Below are positions 1-12,903 of a DNA stretch of 64,000 nt, in pieces. Numbering within the stretch: the stretch's first letter is position 1; each line of letters begins with the position of its first letter. The stretch is from Alitta virens (lineage: Eukaryota; Annelida; Polychaeta; Phyllodocida; Nereididae), in assembly GCA_932294295.1 (NCBI GenBank), contig OW028577.1:5051001-5115000 (forward strand), read 5' to 3'. The notes under the pieces were generated by a model. The model saw only the letters and a program-made list of their open reading frames with translations. It did not search any database and had not been told where the DNA came from. Position numbers and translations under genes: made by a program.

Positions 1-164
1 CCAAGATCAAGAGGAGGATGCTAGTCTGTGTAATTTGATAGAGGTGGGTTTATAATTATTGTATATCAAATAGATAAATATATATCAATTAGTTTGTTTA
101 CATACATGGCATATTTTAAATGGTACATATTAAAGTTTTGGTAACTTGTGTCTATGCCAAGGCA

Positions 165-268
165 AGCAAACTAAGATACCCACTGGGTAAATGTGTAACA
201 TGGGGGTCACCTTATCATCTCATCATTACGTCTGCCTCTGACAACTGGTCATACAAGGAAACAATGCA
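165..268 (+). mobile_element. SINE family 2, tail-block copy
   Basis: Contains aaatgtgtaacatggg, cttatcatctcatcattacgt, ctgcctctgacaactggtca and a tacaag end, in the family order. No tRNA-like head is visible. Confidence 0.65.
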
Positions 269-930
269 ATATAATACAATACGACTTGGAATTAATTGTG
301 TATGTATTAATATCTTAAATATCCACTAAATATGGTACATTATATTCTCAGTGATATTAGGAAGGCTTCGAATAATAGCAAATATTTCGATTTTTCTAAA
401 ATATGGTCTTTTAATAGTCAGGCAGACTAAAAACCAAGGTAGCAGGCCTATTTATTTAGCTTCTACCAAATTCCTTATTTAGTGGTTATCCTTTCATATC
501 ATTTACACTATTAGTGACGATAATATTATTAATAATTAATATAACCTGCAGCAATGTAACTACATATATAATGTATTATCCGATTCTGCATGCTGAACAT
601 GGCCAGCTTCCTGGTTAAATTGCCATGACATGCTCATAACAGGATATTTTGAATAATTCGGTGTGTTATCTGCTATATTTAATGCATGTTATGTCGCAGT
701 TGCAAATATATATGCACTACAACGCCTAGTCCGACAAACTGCCTGCAAATTACAGGGGGTTGATTTTTCATTTTTTTGCCACAATTTCGAGGCGTTTTCA
801 TGTAAGCGGTTGTCTTTAAAACATTGTATTTAAGTATCGTGCATATGGTTTTAGTTTTTAGTTTTCTTTCAATACTGTTAATAAGGTGTTTTTCTTTTTC
901 ATTTTTCTTAATTCTTCGAGTGTATAGCAG

Positions 931-1110
931 GAGGATCTAGTGATAAGACTCTGGCCTGCTCTTCTGAACAAATGCTGGAGGACCCGGGTTCTATTCCAGG
1001 CCCAGGCACACTTCATGAGCAACATCCCAACTGGATGTCGTGCAGATGAGACGTTAAATTGGGTTAATACGCATGCCTGATATAGTTTGTGTCAATTATC
1101 TTAGAGGGCT
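931..1110 (+). mobile_element. tRNA-derived SINE, third family
   Basis: An A-box-like ggatctagtgataagactctgg and a B-box-like gggttctattcc are correctly spaced for an internal RNA polymerase III promoter. A non-tRNA body with gcagatgagacgttaaat follows. The run ends near a TATC microsatellite. The family differs from the more numerous one in this window. Confidence 0.6.
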
Positions 1111-1119
1111 GCACTTCCC

Positions 1120-1128
1120 ATATCTATA

Positions 1129-1170
<42 letters not shown>
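1120..1170 (+). repeat. TATC microsatellite
   Basis: About ten tandem tatc units directly abut the 5' end of the next SINE. Confidence 0.9.
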
Positions 1171-1173
1171 AAA

Positions 1174-1441
1174 GGGGTGGGGGCCTAGCTCAGTGGTAGC
1201 TCACTGGGCTTCCAACCACTGGGTCCCGGGTTCGATTCCCGGTCGAGCCTAAGTTGGATGGCTGTTTCATCCTTCGTCTCATTGCCATCAGGTTCAGAAA
1301 TACAAGACGTAAAGGCCTGATTCACCACCACATATATCTATCTACATCAGCATGCCATAAGGTAATCTATATGCTCTGTCCAGTCAGTGGAATATTGGAT
1401 GAAATGTTTACAAAGTGAGGTAAGGTGAGAACAGACAAATG
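1174..1441 (+). mobile_element. SINE family 1, long-tail copy with internal deletion
   Basis: Full tRNA-like head (tagctcagtggtagc, ggttcgattcc). The body lacks about 27 bases between attgccat and caggt. The element continues past the CCACCAC tail into a further 108 bases that recur at 18925-19036, so the extension belongs to the element or was co-duplicated. Confidence 0.85.
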
Positions 1442-2525
1442 ATGAAAAGTAGTTTTACTGATCACCATCATTTTGCTGATGTAGTCCTAAAGCCCTTTGG
1501 CTGATAGTAATAAAAATACCGCTTTTGGATATTGCATATTTCCATGCATTGTCGAATTTAGTTACATTTTGGAATTTCATATTCCATTAAGTTACACTAT
1601 GTGCAAGGTGAAGTCCCATTTGGGGAATTGATTTCCAAATTGCATTGTATCATGGTGATTTGTACAATGCAATCTCGTACTTAAGACCACTCTGGGAATC
1701 TCTGAAGTTGTCTTAATATGGAGGTGGCCTTATTACTGGAACTACTTGACATCGGTCTCCTACGCATACCCTCAACCACTAGGGGGCGTTTAGTGAAGGG
1801 TGATAGCCCTGAGGGTCTGCCAGATTTCGGACTGAGCAACGATCTTGGTGGGGGGGGGGGGGAGCAAGGATTTGAACCTCTATCAGGTTATGTCACCAAA
1901 CAGCGACAACCCATGCTTAACAACCCAAAAATGACACCAGATTGGGCGATGTTTAAAGAACTACTTTCTTCGCCTCTCTCTTGAAAATAATACTACTTTC
2001 AGCGCTATATATATATAGATATATATATAGATATTAATTTCATGCACACATTGTGGCATAGCAATTCCAAGAATCAAATGAAATAAAAAATAAATTAAAC
2101 ATAAATGCAGAAATTATATTATAATAGAGAAATGCTGCGAAATCACATAGATTTACTTAAAATGTCAAGTCAGACTAAGTCCTTGGATCCACTGATGTGG
2201 TCTTGCATAACCATGGTCCTTATATTGGAAGGTCTTTATAGTGAGGTTCCCCTGTATGTAACTAATGTATGTCAGGATTAGACTACATATATTTACAGTG
2301 TATAGATTAGCATATTTTGACTGATTTGTGTTTTAATTATGTGTAAAAAAGATGGACATGTGCTGTAGAAGTTGTAGAACGTTGCCATTGAGATCTCCAC
2401 TTAAATTGTCACTGTGTTGCAGTAATGATATGATATCGCATATATGTTTTGTGCATATTATATATATGAAATGCATATAGATATATAGCCTTGGGTTTGT
2501 TCTTTATATTCACACGGACATATTA

Positions 2526-2714
2526 CAGAGCAACCTGGCATTAAGACCACCTCAATATTAAGACCGCCTCGCCATTAAAACTACTTATTGTTTGACCCAA
2601 GTGGTTAGCATTGAATCTTATGGAGCTGTCTATGAAGACCACCTCGCCATTAAGAATAGTCAAAACAGCATCAATATATCATGTGTGTGGTCTTAATGGA
2701 GAGATACCATTGCA
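2526..2714. mobile_element. 'TTAAGACCACC' family element
   Basis: The left part has cattaagaccacctc twice. The right part has gtgtggtcttaatggagaga in inverted orientation, so the ends form imperfect inverted repeats. Confidence 0.6.
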
Positions 2715-3088
2715 CATTACATATTTATGTACCTGCAAATAGGTCAGCAGAGCTGTATGTTCTCATATGCTTTGCTATAGTCTATCATTTTCTCAGGATT
2801 CATATACTGTCTGTGTTTCACTTATTATTATATTATTGCCACGAAGTGTTGGAATTCTGTGTTTATTTAAGTGATGGCTTTGTTAAGGAGGGATTTAAAA
2901 GGAATATCAGTTGAGGTACGTATGGTGTTATTTTTAGAACGTGGGGTTATTTTTAGAAGATTTTCTTTCAACCTGGTCAAATGCTGGATTTCATTTGCCT
3001 GTGTCAAGGACTGATATCAATACGGCTGTAATTTGATTACGCGGAAATTCTAAAATTACAATTTGATCACAATATTTTTTCTGTCTTA

Positions 3089-3323
3089 TATCTGGTAAGT
3101 GTTCTAAACTACAATTTATTATTTCACCTGATTAATCAAAACAAATTTATTTGAAAAAGTATATAAAAAAATATACAAGATCAAAAGGGCCCTTTGTCAG
3201 CGACAACATGGTTGTCTTAGAAGGGCCCTCTTGATCTTGTATATTTTTATATACTTTTTCAAATAAATTTGTTTTGATTAATCAGGTGAAATAAGAACTT
3301 GTAGTTTCGACCACTTATCCATA
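3089..3323. repeat. Long foldback palindrome (about 75-bp near-perfect inner arms)
   Basis: Arms ttatttcacctgattaatca...gatcaaaagggcccttt and their complement meet at a loop of about 24 bases (3195-3218). Weaker pairing continues outward to tatctggtaagtg and cacttatccata. It could form a long hairpin if transcribed. Confidence 0.92.
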
Positions 3324-3645
3324 TCATATTTCTAGTTATTTTCCACTATGTTGATAACTATAATAAACTGCATGGTAGAGCTATGCTTGAAGAAGTAACA
3401 CGATTCTGTACGTAACATTGAGAAATGTTATTCAAGAACGCACCAATATAATTACATGCATTGAGAAGGTCATGATTCTATTTACCTTGCAGAGGATATA
3501 TATAACATAATTTTGTAGACATAGCGGAGTTATGTAAGTGGCCACACCTGGATATTGTATTTGCTTCCAGGTGTGTGTGTCTGATGTCCCCACAATATGA
3601 GTATTATGTAATATGCATTAGTATGAACACATTACAGCAAATATA

Positions 3646-4937
3646 CAGTAAAACCCACTTTAAGATTACCCCTCTTTAAAGACCACCTCGAAATGAAAAC
3701 CATTTTAAAAGTATTATTTGTATGGGCCAACTCTTGCTGTTATATTAATTCTCTATTAAGACTAAAGAAGTATATTCTTAATTAGTATATTAAATTGTGT
3801 GTCACCACAAAATCCAAAGAATTACATATTGAAATGTTTCACGTGAGAGCAGCCTTCACTCAAGAATACATGACTAAATAGCCAGAACTCTCTGCTGCTG
3901 TTCTGCAGATGTTCTGTCTCTCTAAATTTACCTTATATATGGATATGTAAGTTTGCCCATCCCCCTCAAAGTTGAAGCTTTTTAGCTGGATACGATTTTC
4001 ATGGCAAATCTGTGCCTAATGTGTTTCCATCTAATGCCCCTCCCCCTGCACTTCATAATGTTTTCATGGAAATATTGATCGTGTCATACCACAAACACCT
4101 AATGTAGGGCATATTCTATACTCAGTATATTAGGCATGCATTTTAACATAATGATGCTGTAATCTCTGTTTAAGACCACAACATTTCGGGGATCGCCGTA
4201 TTCTAGACATTAAGATTACCCAGTAAATAGAAGGAAAACTTCTTCGCTATTGGGACAAGTTGGCATAGCATCTAATTATTCATGATTTATCCATCGCCAT
4301 CGATGTCAAACGACTATCTGTTATGATCATGTTTAATGTTTATGATGTATAAGTTGTGTTTACATCGTAGTCATAATAATAATTAAATACTTCTATATTT
4401 TTTAATTTATTTATATGTAAATGTACAAAAATGTAAACACTAGTTTTAGCTATCTGAATCTCATTCAGCTTTATATTAAGTACTTTTCTTATGCAATTGA
4501 CCTAAGTGAACATCATTATTCACCTTAAGATATAGTACATATTCTTAAATCGAGGTGGCCTTAAATAACATATTCTTAAATCGAGGCTTAAATAACATAT
4601 TCTTAAATCGAGGTGGCCTTATATAACATATTCTTAAATGGAGGTGGCCTTATATAACATATTCTTAAATGGAGGTGACCTTAAAATAACATATTCTTAA
4701 ATGGAGGTGGCCTTATATAACATATTCTTAAATGGAGGTGGCCTTATATAACATATTCTTAAATCGAGGTGACCTTAAAATAACATATTCTTAAATGGAG
4801 GTGGCCTTATATAACATATTCTTAAATCGAGGTGACCTTAAAATAACATGTTCTTAAATCGAGGTGGCCTTATATAACATATTCTTAAATCGAGGTGGCC
4901 TTAAAAGTGGGTGGTCTTAATTGTGGGGTTACACTAT
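3646..4937. mobile_element. 'TTAAGACCACC' family element carrying a 31-bp satellite
   Basis: The left end tacagtaaaacccactttaa mirrors the right end gggtggtcttaattgtgggg...ttacacta. The flanking TA suggests a Tc1/mariner-type MITE. The interior lacks a transposase frame. The last 380 bases are the tandem array described separately. Confidence 0.65.
4536..4912 (+). repeat. 31-32-bp tandem array, 12 units
   Basis: Units of the form attcttaaatSgaggtgRcc then ttatataacat or ttaaaataacat. Two variants (ggcc-tatat and gacc-aaaa) partly alternate, hinting at a 63-bp higher-order unit. The unit itself contains the aggtggcctta word of the element's ends. Confidence 0.93.
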
Positions 4938-5297
4938 ACCCACCTTGCTTAATTGCCCTATAAAGCACGTGGATGCTTGGAGAGTAGTTAGGAAGGGCAC
5001 CTTAGGAAGATGTGACTGGCATAGGCATATCTGACACATTGATGTATCATAGGGATAAATCTTTGAGCCATGCCCCTTCCTCATCAAGCTGCCCTCCCCG
5101 GTGACCCTTGGTCAGTTGCTAATTCATCATGGTCAGTTTGTAAGCTGCCACAATCGCCAACATCTGCAGCCGCAATCCCAAGACATGTTATCATGCTAAG
5201 CCAATTGCTGTTGGGAGTTCCAACAAATTCAGATTCATCTTTAGTATTGCACTCATGAGCATGATGATTATAGATGTGTGAAGTGTTGTTGAGCTAC

Positions 5298-5600
5298 ACA
5301 GATAGATAGATGGATAGATAGATAGATATATAGATAGATATATAGATAGGTAGGTAGTTAGGCAGGCAGGTATGTCGATCGATAGATAGATGGATATAGA
5401 TTAGATAAATAGATAGGTAAGTAGGTAGATAGATAGATAGATAGGTAGATAGGTAGATGGCTAGAGGGATAGATAAATAGATAAATAGATAAATAGATAG
5501 ATAGATAAATACATAAATACATACATAGATAGATAGATAGATAAGAAAAATTGAGATGGATAGATACAGATATAGATACCAATAGGCAGGTAGATAGATT
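5298..5600 (+). repeat. GATA-rich microsatellite tract
   Basis: Roughly 300 bases of gata/gaca/ggta units with interruptions. The long minus-strand 'proteins' rich in Tyr, Ile, Ser and Leu here are translations of this repeat. Confidence 0.95.
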
Positions 5601-5648
5601 TCCACAATCGGGTAGAACCTGTATATATATATATATGTGTGTATATAG

Positions 5649-5972
5649 TGGAGTTCTCACTGCAGCTGTAATCTTGGTAAGGATCTAGCCTTCTATCATT
5701 ATAATGAAAAAAGAGAAAATTTCTGCAAGGTTGCCCAAAAAAAACTTAATGCTTTATCATATGGTGATATTACTCCCGCTGCAGCTATACAGTTATTGGT
5801 ATCACAGAATATTGCAGAATACCTCTTAGCAAGGCTTAGGACACTTTCCAGGCCAGTCAGGTACAATCTACTAAGAAAGAATCTCTTGGCAAGGAAAATA
5901 GGGCACGAGAACCAGGTTTCATTTGCCAATCAGGCTATAACAAAGCGTGTGGATAAAAATTCTTGTAAATGA
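5649..5972 (+). other. Protein-like open stretch without ATG, unassigned
   Basis: 107 codons free of stops, with coding-like composition: CSCNLGKDLAFYHYNEK, then SYGDITPAAAIQLLVSQNI, AEYLLARLRTLSRPVRYNLL. After a single TGA the same frame stays open to 6107. A tgcag acceptor-like site lies at 5661-5665. It may be an exon of an unrelated nested gene or a decayed transposon frame. No family recognised. Confidence 0.3.
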
Positions 5973-7909
5973 TGGATTGTGAGTGAGGAGCCAATTGGTG
6001 CATTTTCTAAGAATGCCTACAGTAAAAAAGTAAAGAGAAGCAGGAATTATGAGGAAAAAAATTACAATAGCTGTAGTTGCCTTATTGATGATACCTGTGG
6101 TTGTTAAGAATATAGTTGATATTAGTGCACGGTATCCAACTAAAATGTAATCCATTTCTTTTGCAAATGTATGCCGTTCCCTAGGCATGAAAACCTATCT
6201 TCATCACTAATAACATGGGAATGCGCTTACCTACCATACTATGAAATCTCAGCTTCCTTGTAATATTTATCGAAATGAGCACTGAACACCATTACTTCCT
6301 TCAGGGCTGAATGTACAAAAATGTAAATTACATATACTGCTGCAAGGTATTGTAGCCTTGAACTGGGATTGATGGCTGTTCTCCTTGTATGTAAATGTCT
6401 TATGCCTCGGGGATGTTTTGTATGCAGCTGGTTTCATGCAGTCAGCAAAGGCCCCGAGGAACTAGATTGGTTAAAGGCAAAGTCCAGGAGGCTGTGAGAT
6501 GGGATTCTGCAAGGGGCAAAATGTGCCTAATACTCGTAATGGGATGAAGGGCCACCCTCAAGTGCATGCAGCTCCTGTAGGTTCTTTCTGGTCCTTTTGT
6601 AAGCTTACAACCTGAACTTCTTTCCTTCTTTTCACGTCCTCCAAAGAGCTCTCCTGAGACCCTCTCCGGAGACAAGTCCTTTTGGCCACGAGTCTTTTAC
6701 CCGAATTAAAAGCGTTCCTTACACGAAGTGCTTAGAAGTGTTTACAACACTGTGGAACGTGCCGAGTGATGTCTCTCAATGTCTCCAAGTTGACAGAAGT
6801 CTTCTTAATGTACTTGTCTTTTACCATCAAAGAAGTCCAGAGACTTCGCCACTCTTTGATCAGCCATAATAATGATGTACTCACTAGCTTCAGAATGAAT
6901 GGTACTATTCTGTGCACCAAGTGCATTTCTTCATTGGAATTGGCTTTGTATCTTAAGGCAGACACTAACATTGTTGCTGTCAATGGTTCTGCACTTTACT
7001 TAGGTTACTTTCCAGACGACTAACAAGTTTTTTGAACTCTCATCCATAATATATATGTGACGTTTTCTGTTTCGAAAGATCATATTCAACTGTTGCAGCT
7101 GGAATTAAATTCTCATATAACTAAAGCAGTAGTAAATTGCAAAGGTCATACAAATATGGCATATATTTGCTTCTCATATATTCTCTCTGTCAGACTTCAA
7201 TGCAAAGTACCTGTCTAAGTATTGGAATTCTTAAGCTGGCATATAATTTAGTCAGATGTGACCCTTTTGGATAGTTTGTAATGCTCGGTACACAGGGGAC
7301 AGCCACACTGGCAAAAGGTGAGAATGCAGCAAAAAATAACAGTGTTGCCACAGGTCCCCCTTGTTGCACCAAGCTAAACAAATTTTCATTGCAGGAACAC
7401 GCTAGTGACAGACTGACAGGCACTTAGTCCAGCCCTCCAAAGCCCTATAGCCGTTGATGGCAGGAACATCACATACTCATCAAAACCTAAATCACTGCAA
7501 TCAAGGCAAAGCTGAAGCCTGCAGGCCACAAGCTTTGGCTTACAAAGAGACAAACTGCTTCCAAGCAACGTGTGCACAATCCACGTCTTTAGCATTAATG
7601 GAATCAGCCATATCATACAATTTCATGATCAATATTTGTGGAGAAACTGCCTTTGTTTATGTCATGTTTCTGATGGACTAACAGCCACGAGGCATTATCT
7701 CCCCACAGATTTTGCACACTTCAACAGCATCAACAGCAGCCACGGTAGCCCCTATCAACCATCCATCTCATTTCCATTACTGCTTAAGTAAACATTCAGG
7801 GGAGATTTTAACCTGATTAATATTACGTTTATTCGAAAAGCAATTGTGAGCCTGTCTGCCCTTGTTTGCATTCCGCTCGGAATATCTCAGTGATGGTTGC
7901 CAGCAAATG

Positions 7910-8205
7910 GAGTCTAATAGTGGTTTTTCATGGAAGGTTCACTGTATTTCCACCAGGTGGCTACGACAGAATGCTGCAACTTGACTCTGATTGGCTGAAG
8001 CAGACTGCATCCTAGCAGCAGTATTTTTTGTGCATTTTAATGTATATTTGACAGCTTATCATTTAGTTGATTATTGTTATTTCCCTGAGAAAATTATATT
8101 TATGGTATCCGTTAGATATGACCTGCTATGTCTGAAAAGCAAAATGAGAAATAAGAGGAAAGACTTTTTTCTTGCTGAATTCAGGGCGGCTCATTGAAAA
8201 GACTC
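7910..8205 (+). mobile_element. Dispersed 300-340-bp repeat, copy 1
   Basis: Begins gagtctaatagtgg and ends tgaaaagactc, giving weak inverted ends. The interior (tttccaccaggtggcta, gtgcattttaatgtatattt, ctgaaaagcaaaatgag) recurs at 31572-31878 and 62341-62660. A 68-codon frame (7991-8194) is largely kept in the third copy. Confidence 0.85.
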
Positions 8206-8339
8206 TTCTTTTAGGTTCAGAGGCTGGCTGTTTATGCACTTGATTTAAAGTCTACAGTTCAATCTTGTGACATGGGTGAAGGACAAGAAAACGTTGAGAG
8301 ATGATCTTGTCCTCCTCGCTGTCTTTTTTTTTCTCTAGT

Positions 8340-8398
8340 CCTTTTGTGTCAATGTCTTTTCCTTTTGTGTCAATGTCTTTTCCTTTTGTGTCAATGTC
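8340..8398 (+). repeat. 21-bp tandem repeat, three units
   Basis: ccttttgtgtcaatgtctttt repeated nearly perfectly three times, the last truncated. Confidence 0.92.
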
Positions 8399-11300
8399 AC
8401 GCAAAACTAGAGATTTTATCTCCTTTCGAAACTTTCAAGAGTGGTTTTGTCTTGCCACAAATTATTCGATTCAATGTAGAACTCGAAAAATTCTCAGATC
8501 ATACCAGTGCATCTTTTACGTTTAGCGATTGCGTGTTAAGAGACTTTGGCAGTTTATAGCTTTAGAACCGAAAGACCGGTGAAGCCCAGAAGTTTGCTCG
8601 TAAGCTGGCATGTGAGTGTTGTAAGGTTTCCTTTGCGTTTACCTCGAGCGTTTTGGGAACAGGTCGTTTATGAAGAGTGACACGACTAGCCAGCCAGTTT
8701 AGGACCCCCATTAGGGCAGCTGCAATATTTATCAGGACAAGGAGACCCTCCCTGGCCCTGTACTCCCTCTTGTCATGGCTTATCACCCTAACTGCTGTCA
8801 TGCATCATGTACTACTATCTCCTTGTTGGCAGCTTTGTTCACCAACCACTCTAAAAACAAACAGTGTCACTATGGTGTGCTTTATGCTCGTCCATTCTGA
8901 GAGGATAGTATTTCAAAAAGGCTTCACACTGGGATCAGGCTTCAATTTTTAATCAACTTCATCTCAAAGGAGCCAAGTATCAAGAGAGAAAAGATTGAGA
9001 ATTCTTTTGTGAGTTACTAATGAACATCAAAGAAAACTTGCAGCTTCTGTTGATCTGGGTGTTGTAATCCCAACTCGATACTTCTGGATTTGCTCTTCAA
9101 ATTGTCTTTGTTGGACACGTGGCAGGTGCATTTAATCAAACATTTCTCTCATGCTTCTCTCAGCCTTTTTCTTTTGCGTCTTATTTCAGCCTTGCATGAC
9201 ATGCTGTTGTGTCAAGTTTCATTCCTGTCTGTGGTCAGGCAATGAACAAGCCTGATTATTATTATTATTTCATGGCATTGTGTCATGCGTTTTTCTTCCA
9301 AATCCATCACCATGATGCTAGATGACATGGTGATCAAGAAGGACACATGTCGTGCAGCAGTATTCTAGCTTTTTCGAAGAATTATTCCTGTAAAAGGGAG
9401 AAAAAATGCCCTACATTCCAGATGCATTGGTATCCTCCTTCAGCAGTTAGATGGGATGAGCCAATTCTCCAGGGTGCCTAGCAAACCCATTGTTCTCTAC
9501 ATCTAGGAGCCTGTCTTTCAACGGCGTTTGTCCTATTGATTGCCTGTCGAAGAATCTCGGGGCAGACGTTTTGTTGTCAAAGCCGGGCAAATAAACCGCG
9601 GAAATTCAGTTTCTTAAATGCAAAAGGACAACAAACGTTGCACGCATGGCTCATTGATTTCATCCCATATCAGTGTCCTTCATTTGCTCCTGCTATTCAT
9701 TGATATCCCAGGACCTGCTACTCAATCATTTGCTTTGGTCTAACTCAATGAATGAAGACCTTTTTTGAGGCTACCTTCAACAGTCTTCAATGGCCTTCAT
9801 TGACTAGCTTGCCCATATTGTTGTGTGCAAGGAAATTAACTTTACATGTGTTCCCAGGATCTTTTTCATTGGTAAATATTGGTAGTTTGGATATCATCCC
9901 CAAGCAAGGATGTGATTATCTACCAGTCTGTAAGCAAAGCTTACTGAAATGTGTAGCAGAATCTGCAGCTAGCCTGCTATATATTTACCAAATTGTGTCT
10001 GGGGTGGCTAGAAAGCACTTGGATAAGATTTATCAGGTCTCCTAGGTTATTGACTGTTAACGGGGCATACAAGGAGAGTGCTACCCAGCAGTGGCCATGG
10101 ACCGATGTGTCTGATGTCTATTGTAGGAGGACAGGACCTCAGTAAACCTTGTTGGCCTGTCCATCCTGGTCCTGGAAGGAACAAGCTCCGCTCTCAAGCG
10201 ACATACAGTGGACAGTCATCTAGTTAGAGGACTCGTGTTCGCGAAGTTGTCGCTTAATGAGACTTCTCTTTGAACTGACCCCTGGCAGCTCACTCGATTA
10301 CCACTGGACTGCTTTAGGTGGCAATCAACTGGACCTCACTGACCAATGCTATTATGGCCACTGCCCACTGTCCAGTCTAAGAGTATCAGAACATCTGAGC
10401 CGTCATTTATAAGACTAAGTCGTTCTGATCTTCTCATCAAACCACTTCATCCTTTTTAGCTTCCATATCCCGTGTTTATGCATGTTTCCCTTTCGTAGTG
10501 GTCTTCGTAGTAGTACCTAGTAGGTCTGTTTTTGGAGAGGTTTTACGTCACGAAAGTGCAAAGTAAGCAAGCGGTTCTGTTTTTGCCACTTTGATGTGGC
10601 GGCCGAGCTGGCCATTTCACTTCTTTTCTCCTTGATGTCATGCTGACCGCCCGCTGAGACGACTGCTGTAACCTTCTGCCGTTGATGCTGAGAAGGACCA
10701 GGCCATCAGACTCCTTGGTGACTGCTCCAGACTGGGCCTGTGTCCTCTTATTTGCAGCTAATTTGCAAGACCTGCGGTCCTCATTTAGCTGAGAGATAAA
10801 ACAGCCACTAGGAAGCTATCCTTGGCAACACGCTAGCACTGCTTCTATGGCTGCCACTGTCTCATGCCCCTGTCTGGTGTTTCCAGCCACCAACATTAAG
10901 TGATCATGTTCCACAAGTGCTCTTACTTGTAACCTGGACCCGTGTCTAAAATGGCTTTATCGCCTCAATAGAGTGAAGATTAGATTCTGAGACCTGTCCC
11001 TTTAATCCTTCATTGTTTTAATGGCCTTTTCAAGTTTTTAACATAATGTAATTGCAGTATAGGACATACATCTGGTGGAATGCTGTGGCTAATGTTCAGA
11101 AGGCTGCTGCATTTATGATCAGGACAAAATATGTATTGTCATATTTAAATCCTGCAAAACTGTGAACTGTAACTTGCTCCTTATGTGGAATTATATTTGA
11201 ACCTCTTTGGTAAGGCCACCCTTGGTTGCAGGCCATATTAGTGACCTTCTCGGTTCTTGCATAATAGGTATATTTTTTGGGCCAATGATTTGTATCCTCT

Positions 11301-12903
11301 GGTGTGAATTGGCATTTGGATGAAGGCGAAGTTCCAATAGACATTGTAACTGTTCTTTTCCCATCATCCTTGGGTGAGATTGCTTCTAAGGAGGCCGTTG
11401 CAGATTTCAGCAGATTTCTTTGCTTATGGATTTAAGTATCATGTTTGCTTAATCTTAGAAGGGATGTGTACGAACTTCCATCATTGTTGCTTGAGGAGTA
11501 GATACTTCCTACTAAGTTCCTGGGTCACGGATAGATTGCCTGAGTGGCAGCTTTATTATCTTCCTCCCCAACATCCATCAAACTGTCATTCATGGTGATG
11601 CTGTTTACTTAATTATGTTGACTATACACAAATATTGTGATCCCATGGAGAAGATTGCATACTTGATGAATTTGATATGAGCAAAATGAAATCACTGTAG
11701 ATGCAGTTTACGTGACTTATTTGCAAAGTGGGTTTCGGGGATTATGTTTAGAATGAGTCTTGATTTGGTTGCTGTAGAATTTTACGCTTAGATTTTACGT
11801 GAGTGACATTTTGTAACAGAACTGTTATCATTAAAGTGCATTGATTGATTTAAATTAGATGAAGCTTTGTGGAATTTTATATTTGTATGCCGAGAAGAAT
11901 GTTTGTGGCTGAAATTATGCTCCATAAGCTTCTGGGTCAATATTGAATCAGCCATTGACAATAATGAATTCGTATGCTTGACTACTTTGTGGTTTGTTTG
12001 GTAAGTGAAAATGTCAGGCCCAATATTATCAATTGATTGGTAGTGGACATCGAATCAAAAGTTTTTATTCTTGATAAAGTGAAATGTTTTATTTTTCAAC
12101 TAGAAGTTCTTCAGTCAAAAAATAAGATTTTGAAAACGTAAAACGGTGGATGATTTCAGGCTCCTGACTAGACATCCTTTGACCTAGCTTTTCAATTTTT
12201 AGACCTCTATCTCCAAGTTGCTGCTCCTGTAGAAAGGTGGTCTTGGGTTACAAGACTGGAGATGTTGGAGATGTTGGGAAGGCATGGCCCAAGGAACACG
12301 TCTTGTCTGAAAGCTGAGAAACTTAATATCACTGAGCGGAGTCTGATCACGTCTAATGCTCTTTTCCAGATCCACAATTTCTTGCTTGATGCCCCTCATT
12401 TTCTTGGTTGTTTGTGTATCTTTAGTCATGAGAGTTGGTGAGGAAATGGGCAAGAGAGTTTGACGTTCAAGGATTCATAGAGCAGTGTAGAGGAGACTCG
12501 AGGAGGGAAATCAAGATGGGGCACATAGAGACTGGATGATTCTTAACAGTAGATGGGTATGGATGGGTAGCTGCCATGATGATGAAGTTTCTTTTGTCGG
12601 GTAGAACTAGGGTTACGATAGTGCACTCCTTGTTATGAAGTTCTTGCTGTTTGTGAGGGTGGATTGATCAGAAGAGACTTCCTGATATGCAAGACATACC
12701 CTTTGTGTGGCACTGGGAACTCATTTGCCACCCGAAAGAAGTCCAGATGAGGTATACACTCGGGGCCTATGATTCGAATTTGACCCAGGAACGCAAGGTT
12801 CTGATCAGTGTTTTAAGTTTCTAGTCTGTCTATCCTGGGACATTTAAGTAGGGAGAGACCTTTCACAATTGACCTTGATACTGCAAACACCTGTAATAAG
12901 GAC

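Larger units (their letters stand above)
6108..12895. other. Gene-free stretch upstream of the first DAPK1 exon found
   Basis: Apart from the repeats listed at 7910 and 8340 I see no exon, tRNA-like unit or long repeat here. Short frames at 6766-7023 and 8677-8952 overlap frames on the other strand and lack recognisable domains. Confidence 0.5.

Noticed and set aside
1174..1260. Possible tRNA gene (A and B boxes at several loci)
   Set aside because: The same head recurs with an identical non-tRNA body and CCACCAC tail, and copies have target duplications, so these are SINEs rather than tRNA genes.
4536..4912. Regular 31-bp repeats resembling a CRISPR array
   Set aside because: Units are contiguous with no unique spacers, and the context is an animal genome and a MITE.
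5294..5660. Two 100-codon minus-strand frames rich in Tyr, Leu, Ser and Ile
   Set aside because: They are translations of the GATA microsatellite. The two overlapping frames have the same low-complexity composition.
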